From NCBI GenBank assembly GCA_947476695.1, contig CANJRD010000003.1, forward strand, positions 186,001 through 250,000: DNA of 64,000 nucleotides, in the 5' to 3' direction. Positions 32,353 to 40,381 of the stretch are shown one piece after another. A program made the translations under genes and the position numbers. Each line of letters opens with the position of its first letter. Positions within the stretch are counted from its first letter, which is position 1. This DNA is from Rhodospirillaceae bacterium. GTDB lineage: Bacteria > Pseudomonadota > Alphaproteobacteria > Rhodospirillales > Rhodospirillaceae. The notes beneath the pieces are model-generated. The model did no database searches and had not been told where the DNA came from. It saw only the letters and a list, made by a program, of their open reading frames with translations.

Positions 32353-33064
32353 CAGGAATTTCATAATTGCCCGCGACGCGCTGGACATCGTCGTTGTCGT
32401 CGAGCGCCTCGAGCAGTTCCATCAGCGTTTCGGCATTGTCGCCGTTCAGTGTCACCGTCACGTTCGGGCGCCAGTCGAGACGCGCGGTCTCCGGCTCGCC
32501 GAGCGCTTCTTCAAGCGCCTTCTGCACCGCATGCAGGCTATCGGGCGCGCAGGAGATATCGTGACCGCTGTCGCTGGACTGCACATCGTCCGCGCCGGCG
32601 TTGATCGCGGCTTCCATCACTTTGTCTTCGCTGCCGGCGCTGGCCGGATAGTGGATCAGGCCAAGGCGCTGGAAATTGAAGGTCACCGTCTCGCCCAGAC
32701 TGCCGCCGTTCTTCTGGAAGATCGTACGCAGTTCGGAGGCGGTGCGGTTACGGTTGTCGGTCAGCGCCTCGACGATCAGCGAACATTTACCTGGGCCGTA
32801 ACCCTCGTAACGAACTTCGTCGAAATTCTCCATGTCGGTTCCGGACGCCTTCTTGATCGCACGCTCGATGTTGTCCTTCGGCATGCTCTCGGCCTTGGCG
32901 GCGATGATCGCGGCGCGCAGGCGGGCGTTGTAGACCGGGTCCGGCAAGCCCAGCTTCGCCGCAACCGTGATTTCGCGGGCGAGCTTGGTGAAGACACGGG
33001 CGCGCTTCGCGTCCTTCGCGCCCTTGCGGTGCATGATGTTCTTAAACTGTGAATGGCCGGCCAT
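32324..33064 (-). CDS. yebC: YebC/PmpR-family transcriptional regulator or translation factor
   Basis: A 246-residue YebC family protein starting [22 protein letters not shown], a diagnostic N-terminus. Family members are described as DNA-binding regulators and, more recently, as factors that relieve ribosome stalling at proline-rich sequences. The three-domain layout is complete. Location just upstream of ruvC is the classical one. ATG 33064 is chosen by homology. Confidence 0.94.
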   Translation of the reverse strand: MAGHSQFKNIMHRKGAKDAKRARVFTKLAREITVAAKLGLPDPVYNARLRAAIIAAKAESMPKDNIERAIKKASGTDMENFDEVRYEGYGPGKCSLIVEALTDNRNRTASELRTIFQKNGGSLGETVTFNFQRLGLIHYPASAGSEDKVMEAAINAGADDVQSSDSGHDISCAPDSLHAVQKALEEALGEPETARLDWRPNVTVTLNGDNAETLMELLEALDDNDDVQRVAGNYEIPDEVMAKLAG

Positions 33065-33231
33065 GTCCGTCCTGAAGTCCCTGGTTTTGCGGCCAAAATC
33101 CTGGCCCGATCGGCACAAGCCACAGCGGCGCCAGCCGAAGGCTTATACCAAATGTTGTGGAAAACGCCTAGAAGCCATTGAAATCAGGGGTTTGCCGCCG
33201 TGCCATCGCCAAGTCAACAGCGATTGAACGG

Positions 33232-34041
33232 TTAAGGCCCCGCCGGGGCCAAGTGCCCGCCCACGCGGACGGGGGCGATCTTCGTCGCCAGGCCCGTGCG
33301 GTCGTCGGTTTCGACATAGACGCCGCAGAGGGTCGCTTCGCCCTCGGCCGGTTCCAGCCGTTCACCGCGCATCTTGGTCACGAACCGGTCGGTGGCGATG
33401 TGCTTGTTCATGCCGATCACGGAATCATAGACCCCGCACATCCCCGCGTCCGACTGGAACGCCGTGCCGCCCGGCATCAAGCGACCATCGGCTGTCGGGA
33501 TGTGGGTGTGACTGCCGACCGCCATCGAGGCCCGGCCATCGGCGAGATGGGCGAGCGCACCCTTCTCGCTTGAGGCTTCCGCGTGCAGATCGATCAGGAT
33601 CGCATCGGCGGCATCGCGCAGCGGATGCAGCTTCAGGGCTTCATCCAGCGCGCGGAAGGGATCGTCGAGGGGGTCCATATAAAGGCGGCCCATGACCTGG
33701 ATCACGATAACCCGACGACCCTCGGCGGTCTTATAGAAGCCCATGCCCTGCCCCGGCGTCTCGGGCGGGTAATTCAGCGGGCGCAGCAAGCGTGGCTCGG
33801 CCTCGATGTAGGTGACGATCTCGCGCTGATCCCAGGCGTGATTGCCGGTGGTGACGACATCGACCCCGGCGGCGAACAGTTGCTGGCAGATCATCGCCGT
33901 GATGCCGAAGCCATGGGCGGCGTTCTCGCCGCAGGCCACCACGAAGTCGAGGCGAAGTTCTTTCCGGAGCCGGGGGATCTCGGACACGACCACGTCGCGT
34001 CCCGGTTTACCCATGATATCGCCGCAGTACAGAAGCCGCAT
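33232..34041 (-). CDS. YmdB-like metallophosphoesterase
   Basis: A 269-residue calcineurin-like phosphoesterase of the TIGR00282/YmdB family (2',3'-cyclic nucleotide phosphodiesterase in Bacillus). Metal ligands are visible: GDIMGKPGRD at the N-terminus, GENAAHGFG, the TTGNHAWDQ block, DLHAEASSEK and VGSHTHIPTADGR near residue 175. The length fits. It is transcribed in the same direction as the flanking yebC and 5-FCL genes, but with gaps above 100 bases. Confidence 0.88.
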   Translation of the reverse strand: MRLLYCGDIMGKPGRDVVVSEIPRLRKELRLDFVVACGENAAHGFGITAMICQQLFAAGVDVVTTGNHAWDQREIVTYIEAEPRLLRPLNYPPETPGQGMGFYKTAEGRRVIVIQVMGRLYMDPLDDPFRALDEALKLHPLRDAADAILIDLHAEASSEKGALAHLADGRASMAVGSHTHIPTADGRLMPGGTAFQSDAGMCGVYDSVIGMNKHIATDRFVTKMRGERLEPAEGEATLCGVYVETDDRTGLATKIAPVRVGGHLAPAGP

Positions 34042-34171
34042 TCAGTGCTCGCTCACGCTCAGTGCCGAAATGTGAAGGCGCGACACTAGATCAAGCGGCA
34101 CAAAATAGTAATCGCGCTGCGTGGCTGGGTGACAAGCGTTCTGAATCAACATCTGAAGTTCGAATCGCAAG

Positions 34172-34738
34172 TCACTGATCGAATGCGATAACGCGACTCT
34201 CGGTGACAACCGCGTTCAGCCGCTGATCGCTTTCGTCGGCCGTGATTACCGGGACCTCTTGGCCATCGTAAGCAAGGCCAATAGCGAGCACATCGCGACG
34301 CCCCCGCAAGGCCGCCAAAGTGCGGTCGTAAAACCCCGCGCCGTATCCCAGGCGATGGCCCGTCGCGTCGAAGGCCACGAGCGGAACGAGCAGGATGTCC
34401 GGCTCCACCAGCGGCGCGCTCGACAAGGGGTGCTGCGTCCCGAATAGGCCACCCTCGAGCGCCGTCCCGGGCTCCCATGTACGGAAGTGCAACTCGTGTT
34501 CCGGCGCGATCGCGACCGGCAGCGAGAGCTGCGCGCCCAGAGCATGAAGCGCGCTCAAGGTGGGGCCGCAGTCGAGCTCATCGCCCAAAGTCATATAGCC
34601 AGCTATTTTAATGCCTCGCACGGGCATTAGGATTTCCAACAGCCGCTGGACCAATTCCGCCCCGGCTTGCGGCTGAGCGGCGTGGAGTTCGGCGCGGCGC
34701 GCAATCGCCTGACGGCGCAATTCGTCTTTGGCCGTCAC
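34172..34738 (-). CDS. ygfA: 5-formyltetrahydrofolate cyclo-ligase
   Basis: A 188-residue 5-FCL that converts 5-formyl-THF to 5,10-methenyl-THF using ATP. The C-terminal signature LGYGAGFYDRTLAAL and the GLAYDGQEVP segment mark the ATP/folate site. GTG 34738 with AGAGG upstream is chosen over ATG 34753 or 34810, which would run into the RNA gene. It sits directly after the 6S RNA candidate, the conserved zapA-ssrS-ygfA order of Proteobacteria. Confidence 0.88.
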   Translation of the reverse strand: MTAKDELRRQAIARRAELHAAQPQAGAELVQRLLEILMPVRGIKIAGYMTLGDELDCGPTLSALHALGAQLSLPVAIAPEHELHFRTWEPGTALEGGLFGTQHPLSSAPLVEPDILLVPLVAFDATGHRLGYGAGFYDRTLAALRGRRDVLAIGLAYDGQEVPVITADESDQRLNAVVTESRVIAFDQ

Positions 34739-34765
34739 GAAGAACCTCTGCATGCGAAGGAAAGT

Positions 34766-34919
34766 GGAGCCGCCATGACCGTTGACCGTGTGGACCTCCC
34801 TAGGAGCCACAGGTACAAGTGGGCGCCGTGTTCACCGGACCAAGATCCGGCGAGGGACAGCTCCCGTTTTATAAGAATCGCCCTGGGGGTTGTATTGGTC
34901 TGACGCGCCCAGCAGCTCC
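34766..34919 (-). ncRNA. ssrS: 6S RNA candidate
   Basis: A non-coding stretch of about 154 bases lies between zapA and 5-FCL on the same strand, the usual site of 6S RNA. Its ends can pair (GGAGCTG at 34919-34913 with CGGCTCC at 34772-34766). The interior has further stems such as CCGGA/TCCGG and CCAC/GTGG. A CCCCCAGGGCGATTCTTATA segment resembles the 5' side of the E. coli 6S central bubble (from memory). 6S RNA mimics an open promoter and sequesters the housekeeping RNA polymerase. Exact ends are estimates; a shorter 100-base form starting near 34865 is possible. Confidence 0.6.
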
Positions 34920-34928
34920 GCATTGAAT

Positions 34929-35264
34929 CTAGGTGTCCTCGAGCCGCGCGGCAACCTTTTCCACACGAGAAGCGAGATTACCGATCGCTTCGGCAAGGGC
35001 AGCGTCCGCTTCGGCGAGCGACTGTCCGGCGGAGTTCGCCCCGCTCAGGCTCTCGATCTCGGCTGCGGCGTCCGTGAGTTCGTCGGCAACAACCAGCCCG
35101 ATCATCACCAGCAGAAGTTGCTCGTTGATGCTGCCGGTTGATTCGACCAGCTGACTGGCGCGCTCATCGAGATAGCGCCCGAGACGCGCCAAGTGCGCCT
35201 CCTGCCCATGGTCGCAGGCGACTTGGTACGCACGGCCGCGGATGTTGATGGTGACGTGTCCCAT
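34929..35264 (-). CDS. zapA: Cell division protein ZapA
   Basis: A 111-residue FtsZ-ring stabiliser. The N-terminal beta-alpha part MGHVTINIRGRAYQVACDHG matches the family, followed by a long coiled coil. Its start codon overlaps the stop of the upstream coiled-coil gene (ATG within the last codons), implying coupled translation. The 6S RNA candidate follows. Confidence 0.9.
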   Translation of the reverse strand: MGHVTINIRGRAYQVACDHGQEAHLARLGRYLDERASQLVESTGSINEQLLLVMIGLVVADELTDAAAEIESLSGANSAGQSLAEADAALAEAIGNLASRVEKVAARLEDT

Positions 35265-35500
35265 CAGCCCCCGCTCTCGTCTGAGTCCGCGATGCTTTCC
35301 GCAAGCTTGGCGATGGTGCCGTCAAGACGATTGGCGACGCGCGTCGCCGCGTCCTTCAGGGCCGCATGCTCGCCGCGCACACGCGCCAGTTCATTTTCCA
35401 ACGCCGATGAATCGGCGGTTGCGGGCTGACGGACCGCCACAGCATCGAGGCGCGCCAACGCACGCTCGAGCCGCGCCAGCGACGCAGCCGACTGCGGCAT
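35264..35500 (-). CDS. DUF4164-type coiled-coil protein
   Basis: A small coiled-coil protein of about 78 residues, conserved next to zapA in Alphaproteobacteria (DUF4164 type). It is predicted to be helical throughout, with Ala/Leu heptads. ATG 35500 is taken as the start; TTG starts at 35521 or 35545 are possible, with a purine-rich tract (GGGAGGAAGGGG) upstream of them. Overlap with zapA suggests a shared division role (inference). Confidence 0.7.
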   Translation of the reverse strand: MPQSAASLARLERALARLDAVAVRQPATADSSALENELARVRGEHAALKDAATRVANRLDGTIAKLAESIADSDESGG

Positions 35501-35689
35501 GGAGTTCTCGATATCTTTCAAGGAAATACCGCCCCTTCCTCCCAAGCCGCCTGAAGCATAAGAAGGCCCGAAGCGGGCGTCAACGCCTGCGGACTATTCA
35601 ACCGCAATTCAGGGGCTTATATACGCGTGCCATTTTACGCCGCGCCGTACCGGCGCACCGACCATCCTCCCTTGAAAGGATTCCGCGAG

Positions 35690-36622
35690 ATGAAGCTGAC
35701 CCCCCGGGTGAAGAAGATCCTGGCCTGCTACGAGAGCGACAATCCGGGCACCAAAGCCAACCTCGCCCGCATCCTGATGCAGGGCCGCCTGGGCGGCACC
35801 GGCAAGCTGGTGATCCTCCCCGTCGACCAGGGCTTCGAGCACGGCCCGGCCCGCAGCTTCGCGCCAAACCCGGCCGGCTATGAGCCGCACTATCATTGGC
35901 AGCTGGCCATCGACGCCGGCCTCTCCGCCTTCGCCGCCCCGCTCGGCATGATCGAAGATGGCGCCGCCACGTTCGCCGGTTCGATCCCGACCATCCTGAA
36001 AGTTAACAGCGCCAACTCGCTCAACGGCGAGAAGGACGCGCCGACCCAGGCGATCACCGCCGGCGTGCAGGACGCGCTGCGTCTCGGCTGCTCGGCCATC
36101 GGCTACACCATGTATCCGGGCTCGGCCGCCGCTTACGATATGATGAATGACCTGCGCGAACTGACCGCGGAAGCCAAGGACGCCGGCCTGGCCGTCGTCG
36201 TGTGGTCCTATCCGCGCGGCCAGTACGTCTCCAAGGAAGGCGAACTCGGCTTCGACGTGATCGCCTATGCCGCCCACATGGCGGCGTTGATGGGCGCGCA
36301 CGTGATCAAGGTGAAGCTGCCGACCGACCACCTCGACCTGCCGGAAGCCAAGAAGGTTTACGAGGCCTCCAACATTCCGCGCGCCACCCTTACCGAGCGC
36401 GTTGCCCACATCGTGCAGAGCTGCTTCGGCGGTCGCCGCATCGTGGTCTTCTCCGGCGGCGGCAAGAAGGGCGAGGAAAGCCTGTACGACGATGCCAAGG
36501 CGATCCGCGACGGCGGCGGCAATGGCTCGATCATCGGCCGCAACTCGTTCCAGCGCCCGCATGCCGATGCGCTGAACCTGCTCGGCAAGCTGATCGACAT
36601 CTACAAAGGCAAGGAAGAGTAG
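35690..36622 (+). CDS. Fructose-bisphosphate aldolase class I (DhnA/FbaB type)
   Basis: A 310-residue class I (Schiff-base) aldolase of the archaeal/DhnA type, acting in glycolysis and gluconeogenesis. Diagnostic segments are [14 protein letters not shown] near residue 40, the [10 protein letters not shown] stretch containing the Schiff-base Lys region, and C-terminal phosphate-binding FSGGGKKG and [18 protein letters not shown] 35690 has AAAGGA upstream; an upstream ATG at 35627 lacks an RBS. A TATATA at 35618-35623 could be its -10. It overlaps the thiE start by one base. Confidence 0.92.
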   Translation: MKLTPRVKKILACYESDNPGTKANLARILMQGRLGGTGKLVILPVDQGFEHGPARSFAPNPAGYEPHYHWQLAIDAGLSAFAAPLGMIEDGAATFAGSIPTILKVNSANSLNGEKDAPTQAITAGVQDALRLGCSAIGYTMYPGSAAAYDMMNDLRELTAEAKDAGLAVVVWSYPRGQYVSKEGELGFDVIAYAAHMAALMGAHVIKVKLPTDHLDLPEAKKVYEASNIPRATLTERVAHIVQSCFGGRRIVVFSGGGKKGEESLYDDAKAIRDGGGNGSIIGRNSFQRPHADALNLLGKLIDIYKGKEE

Positions 36623-37266
36623 TGGCGGACGACGACCGCGAACCCTGCCGTCTCTACCTGATCACGCCGGATAAGCTGCCGGACCTGGACGGGTTCGCGA
36701 CTGCCTTGGATGCTGCGCTGAGCGCGGGCGACGTCGCCTGCGTTCAGCTGCGCCTCAAGGGCGTGAGCGACGACGAGATCACCCAAACCGCGCGCAAGCT
36801 GATGCCGGTCTGCGATCGGCATGATGTGGCGTTCATCCTCAACGACCGCCCCGACCTCGCCGCCGCGCTCGACTGCGACGGCGTGCACATCGGGCCGGAT
36901 GACATGTCCTACGACGCGGCGCGCAAGCTGGTCGGGCCCGACAAAACTGTCGGCGTGACCTGCAAGAACTCGCGCCACGTCGCGATGGACTTCGCCGAGG
37001 CCGGCGCCGATTACGTCGCCTTCGGTGCGTTTTTCCCGACCACCACGAAGGCCGACACGACGCAGGCCGACATCGAAGACATCGCGATTTGGGCCGAGAC
37101 GACCAACGTGCCCTGTGTCGCCATCGGCGGTATCACCGTCGAGAACTGCCGCGAACTGGCGGATGCCGGTGCCGACTTCATCGCCGTGAGCAGCGGGGTC
37201 TGGAACTACAAGGATGGTCCGGCGGCAGCAGTGAAGGCGTTCAACGCGGTATTCGCGGGCGCCTAG
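36622..37266 (+). CDS. thiE: Thiamine-phosphate synthase
   Basis: A 214-residue TIM-barrel enzyme coupling HMP-PP and THZ-P to thiamine monophosphate. Visible motifs are VQLRLKG (pyrophosphate contact), [19 protein letters not shown], and C-terminal [15 protein letters not shown]. The segment [12 protein letters not shown] matches the G-x-FxT-TK loop. The GTG start at 36622 shares a base with the aldolase stop (TAGTG) and has AAGGAAGAG upstream. The family is often fused or placed with aldolase in Alphaproteobacteria. Confidence 0.9.
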   Translation: MADDDREPCRLYLITPDKLPDLDGFATALDAALSAGDVACVQLRLKGVSDDEITQTARKLMPVCDRHDVAFILNDRPDLAAALDCDGVHIGPDDMSYDAARKLVGPDKTVGVTCKNSRHVAMDFAEAGADYVAFGAFFPTTTKADTTQADIEDIAIWAETTNVPCVAIGGITVENCRELADAGADFIAVSSGVWNYKDGPAAAVKAFNAVFAGA

Positions 37267-37307
37267 CGGCGGAGTCCACGGGGCGCGCCCGCCGAGATCA
37301 CAGTCTT

Positions 37308-37940
37308 GTGACAGCTCCGAGACAGGCGTACGTAAGGGCGGTGAGCGAACAAGCCCTCAACACGCCCCTGCGCCTCAACATTGGGTGCGGTCGGGACATC
37401 AGACCTGGCTGGGTCAACGTGGATTCAGCAAGGCTGCCCGGCGTGGATATTGTCCAAGACCTCGAGACGCTGCGCGATACGCCGCTGCCCATCGCCGACA
37501 ACAGCGTGGACGAATTCCTGCTCTGCCACGTCATTGAGCATATCCGGGACCCGCTCGGAATGATGCAGGAACTGTACCGAGTGGCTAAACCCGACGCCAA
37601 ACTCGTCGCCCAATGCCCCTATGGATCGAGCGATGATGCGTGGGAAGACCCCACGCATGTGCGCGCTTACTTCATCGGCAGCTGGGGGTTCTTCTCGCAA
37701 CCATTCTATTGGCGCGCGGATTACGGCTATCGCGGCGACTGGCAGCCGATGAAGATCGACCTCCTCATGCACGCCAAAGACGACGAGGGCCTTTCGGCGG
37801 AGGCCTTGATGGCGCGCCTGCAACGCGAGCGCAACATCGTGCGCGAATGCGTCGTGACGATGACCGCGATCAAGCCGCACCGCGCCGCCAAGCGCGAGCT
37901 GCAAACGCCGCCCAAGCTCCAGTTACATTGGTCGCCCTAA
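37308..37940 (+). CDS. SAM-dependent methyltransferase
   Basis: A class I methyltransferase of about 210 residues. Motif I is LRLNIGCGRDIRPGW, with the acidic end of beta-2 in NVDSA; NSVDEFLLCHVIEHI is motif post-II. The substrate is unknown. Similar proteins modify sugars or small metabolites. GTG at 37308 or 37341 may be the start; neither has a textbook RBS. It follows thiE by 41 bases and may be co-transcribed. Confidence 0.75.
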   Translation: MTAPRQAYVRAVSEQALNTPLRLNIGCGRDIRPGWVNVDSARLPGVDIVQDLETLRDTPLPIADNSVDEFLLCHVIEHIRDPLGMMQELYRVAKPDAKLVAQCPYGSSDDAWEDPTHVRAYFIGSWGFFSQPFYWRADYGYRGDWQPMKIDLLMHAKDDEGLSAEALMARLQRERNIVRECVVTMTAIKPHRAAKRELQTPPKLQLHWSP

Positions 37941-37973
37941 CACCGGCCGTCGCGAAAAATAGCCGAGAGGCCC

Positions 37974-38375
37974 TTAAGCCCGCGCGCCAGTGGTCTGCAG
38001 CGCCAGGCGCATGGCCTTCTCGAGGTCATCTGGCATGAACGGTTTGCAGAGCCTCGGGCTGCGGCTCATGCGTTCCGGCAGTCCGTCCGTGCCGTAACCG
38101 GTCGCAATGACGAACGGCTTGCCGCGTTCCGCGAGCGCGTCGACGACCGCATGCGTCTGTTCTCCGCGCAGGTTCACGTCGACGATGGCGATATCGAAGG
38201 ACTCAACTTTCGCCTTCTCCAGGGCCGGTTCGATGCGATCCGCCGTGGCGACGACTTCGCAGCCGATGTCTTGAAGCGCCTCAGTGATGAACATCGAGAT
38301 CATGTACTCGTCCTCGATCACCAAGACGCGGCGACCGGCGAGGTCCGATTGATGAGGCATGTCGACGGCTGTCAT
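37974..38375 (-). CDS. Single-domain response regulator
   Basis: A 133-residue stand-alone receiver domain. The acidic pocket is in VIEDE, the phospho-acceptor Asp in IAIVDVNLRGE (near residue 66), and the Lys in LCKPF. There is no output domain. It resembles receivers fused to or paired with HWE/HisKA2 kinases in Alphaproteobacteria. It diverges from the FecR/beta-barrel gene, with about 190 bases between starts, and may relay signals from a kinase encoded elsewhere. Confidence 0.88.
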   Translation of the reverse strand: MTAVDMPHQSDLAGRRVLVIEDEYMISMFITEALQDIGCEVVATADRIEPALEKAKVESFDIAIVDVNLRGEQTHAVVDALAERGKPFVIATGYGTDGLPERMSRSPRLCKPFMPDDLEKAMRLALQTTGARA

Positions 38376-38567
38376 TGCGGAGCCTCCAGAACGTCAACCT
38401 GGAGTATGCAATGCCCTCGTTTTAGATGGACAGCCCAAAGCTGCACCCTTCCCGGTTTTTCCACGTCAAATCCACTTCGGTGCGCGTAACCAGCGAAACC
38501 AGCCGTGCTCTCCGTCAATCTTGCGTGGTAACCTTCGCTCTCTGCAATGCGGGCACTTGGGGGGCGC

Positions 38568-40376
38568 GTGAAACGGTCGGCGATTGCTTGTCTATTCGCA
38601 TTGCTCGTGTGGCTGCCGGATGCCTTCGCGCAAACCACGCCTGTCGGCACCGTGAAGACGGTGGCCGGAGGCGCTCAGGCGACACGCGGCGGTAATGTCG
38701 TGCCACTGCGACTCAACGACGGCGTTTTCCGCAACGACGTTCTCGAAACCTCTGCCGGAGCGAAATTAGATATCGTCTTCCGCGACGGCACCAACATGTC
38801 GCTCGGCCCTGATGCCGAGGTCGTCATCGACGATTTCGTGTTCCAGGAGGCCGGCGCGCAGGACAACGTCGCCCTGCGCCTCGCCTCGGGCGCGGCCCGC
38901 TTCATCTCCGGTCAGATCGCCCACGCCGCGCAAGCCAACATGAGCGTGCGCACGCCGGTGGCCACCATCGGCATCCGCGGCACCGATTTCTTCACCGAAA
39001 TGGATGGCCGCCACCTCTCCGCCGCGCTGTTCTCCGGCTATGAGATCACGGTCTCCAACGCGTCGGGCACTACCGTGCTGCGGCCCGGCGAAGGCGCGGA
39101 CGTATGGGGCGATGAAGCCCCGACGCATCGCCAGAACTGGGGTCCCGCGCGCATCAATCGCGCGCTCGCGCTCGTAAACACCGGCGCGCCGTATCTCTAC
39201 AGCCGGCCGCTCGCCGTTGCGTCGACGCTGGGCGAAGCGCTCACCGCCGGACACATCAAGGCGAATGCCCGATATCGCTATGAGTATGCCGACCAAGCCA
39301 ACCGCCCGCAGACGGCCTATGCGCATACTTTGCGCGCGCGGCTCGGGTACGAGACGTTGGCGTGGAACGGATTCTTCGCCGGCGTCGAAGGCCAGATCGT
39401 GCGCGATGTCGGCGCGCGCCGCGGCGACGGGCTCGTCAATCCGCCCTCGCTGCCTGTCATTCCCGATCCCGACACGTCGCGCCTCAATCAGGCCTATGGC
39501 GGCTGGACGACAACCGGAAGCGATGGATCGGCGGGAACGCGCGTGGTCATCGGCCGTCAACGCCTCTCGTACGACAACGAACGCTGGGTCGGCTCCATCG
39601 AGTTCCGGCAGACCGATCAAGTCTTCGACGCGGCGAGTTTCGAGACCCGCGCCCTGCCCGGCTTTGCCGTCCGTTATGCCTACACAAGCCGCGTCAACCG
39701 CGTGCTCGGCGACAATCCGAACGGCGTCTGGTCCAGCAAGACGCACCTCGTCAATGTCGGTACGACGCTGGTGCCATTCGGCGTGACCACGGCATACGCC
39801 TATCTGCTCGACTTGCGCCCCGTGCCGACGTTGTCCTCGGCGACGACCGGCATCCGTTACGACGGCGGCATCGATGCGGGGGCATTGCGGATTGGACTCG
39901 AAGCCGAGATCGCAAGACAACGCGACTATGGCCGCAACCCAAATGCCTTCGGCCTGACCTATGCGCTCATCCGGCCTTCGCTGAAGTTCAGCCGCACGAC
40001 GCTGTATGCAGGCTGGGAAAGCCTCGGCAGCGACGGGCGTATCTCGCTGCAAACACCGCTATCGACGCTGCACGCGCAGAACGGCTGGGCCGACATCTTC
40101 AATACGACGCCGGTGAACGGCTTGCACGACACCAAGCTGCGGATCGTGCAGGACCTACCCGACGTCGGCCCGCTCAAAAACGGCAAACTCGATCTGCGCT
40201 GGCATGACTTCAAAGCCGCCCGTGGCGGCGTCCACTACGGCCACGAGTGGGACGCCGACATCAACGCCAGCGTGAACGGCTGGATCACCGCCGGCGTCCA
40301 GTTCGCACGCTACGAGGCCGATCGCTTCGCGTCCGACACAACTAAGGTCTTCGCCTACATCGAGTTTCAGTACTAG
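38568..40376 (+). CDS. FecR-domain outer-membrane beta-barrel protein
   Basis: A secreted protein of about 602 residues: signal peptide ending DAFAQ, a FecR-type domain (about 20-160) with VATIGIRGTDF, then a beta-barrel-like region rich in alternating hydrophobic and polar strands. It ends with a C-terminal aromatic (YIEFQY), as expected for BAM-inserted barrels. The barrel segment resembles alginate-export or porin-like proteins. GTG 38568 is tentative; ATG 38547 would add seven residues. FecR domains usually belong to anti-sigma regulators, so the direct fusion to a barrel is unusual. It is convergent with the DUF6600 gene. Confidence 0.7.
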   Translation: MKRSAIACLFALLVWLPDAFAQTTPVGTVKTVAGGAQATRGGNVVPLRLNDGVFRNDVLETSAGAKLDIVFRDGTNMSLGPDAEVVIDDFVFQEAGAQDNVALRLASGAARFISGQIAHAAQANMSVRTPVATIGIRGTDFFTEMDGRHLSAALFSGYEITVSNASGTTVLRPGEGADVWGDEAPTHRQNWGPARINRALALVNTGAPYLYSRPLAVASTLGEALTAGHIKANARYRYEYADQANRPQTAYAHTLRARLGYETLAWNGFFAGVEGQIVRDVGARRGDGLVNPPSLPVIPDPDTSRLNQAYGGWTTTGSDGSAGTRVVIGRQRLSYDNERWVGSIEFRQTDQVFDAASFETRALPGFAVRYAYTSRVNRVLGDNPNGVWSSKTHLVNVGTTLVPFGVTTAYAYLLDLRPVPTLSSATTGIRYDGGIDAGALRIGLEAEIARQRDYGRNPNAFGLTYALIRPSLKFSRTTLYAGWESLGSDGRISLQTPLSTLHAQNGWADIFNTTPVNGLHDTKLRIVQDLPDVGPLKNGKLDLRWHDFKAARGGVHYGHEWDADINASVNGWITAGVQFARYEADRFASDTTKVFAYIEFQY

Positions 40377-40381
40377 GCCGT

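Noticed and set aside
34150-34175. TTCGAATC resembling a tRNA T-loop
   Set aside because: No matching five-base T-stem, acceptor or anticodon arm can be folded around it.
35609-36562. 317-residue minus-strand open frame opposite the aldolase
   Set aside because: Shadow of the class I aldolase gene; no domain or RBS.
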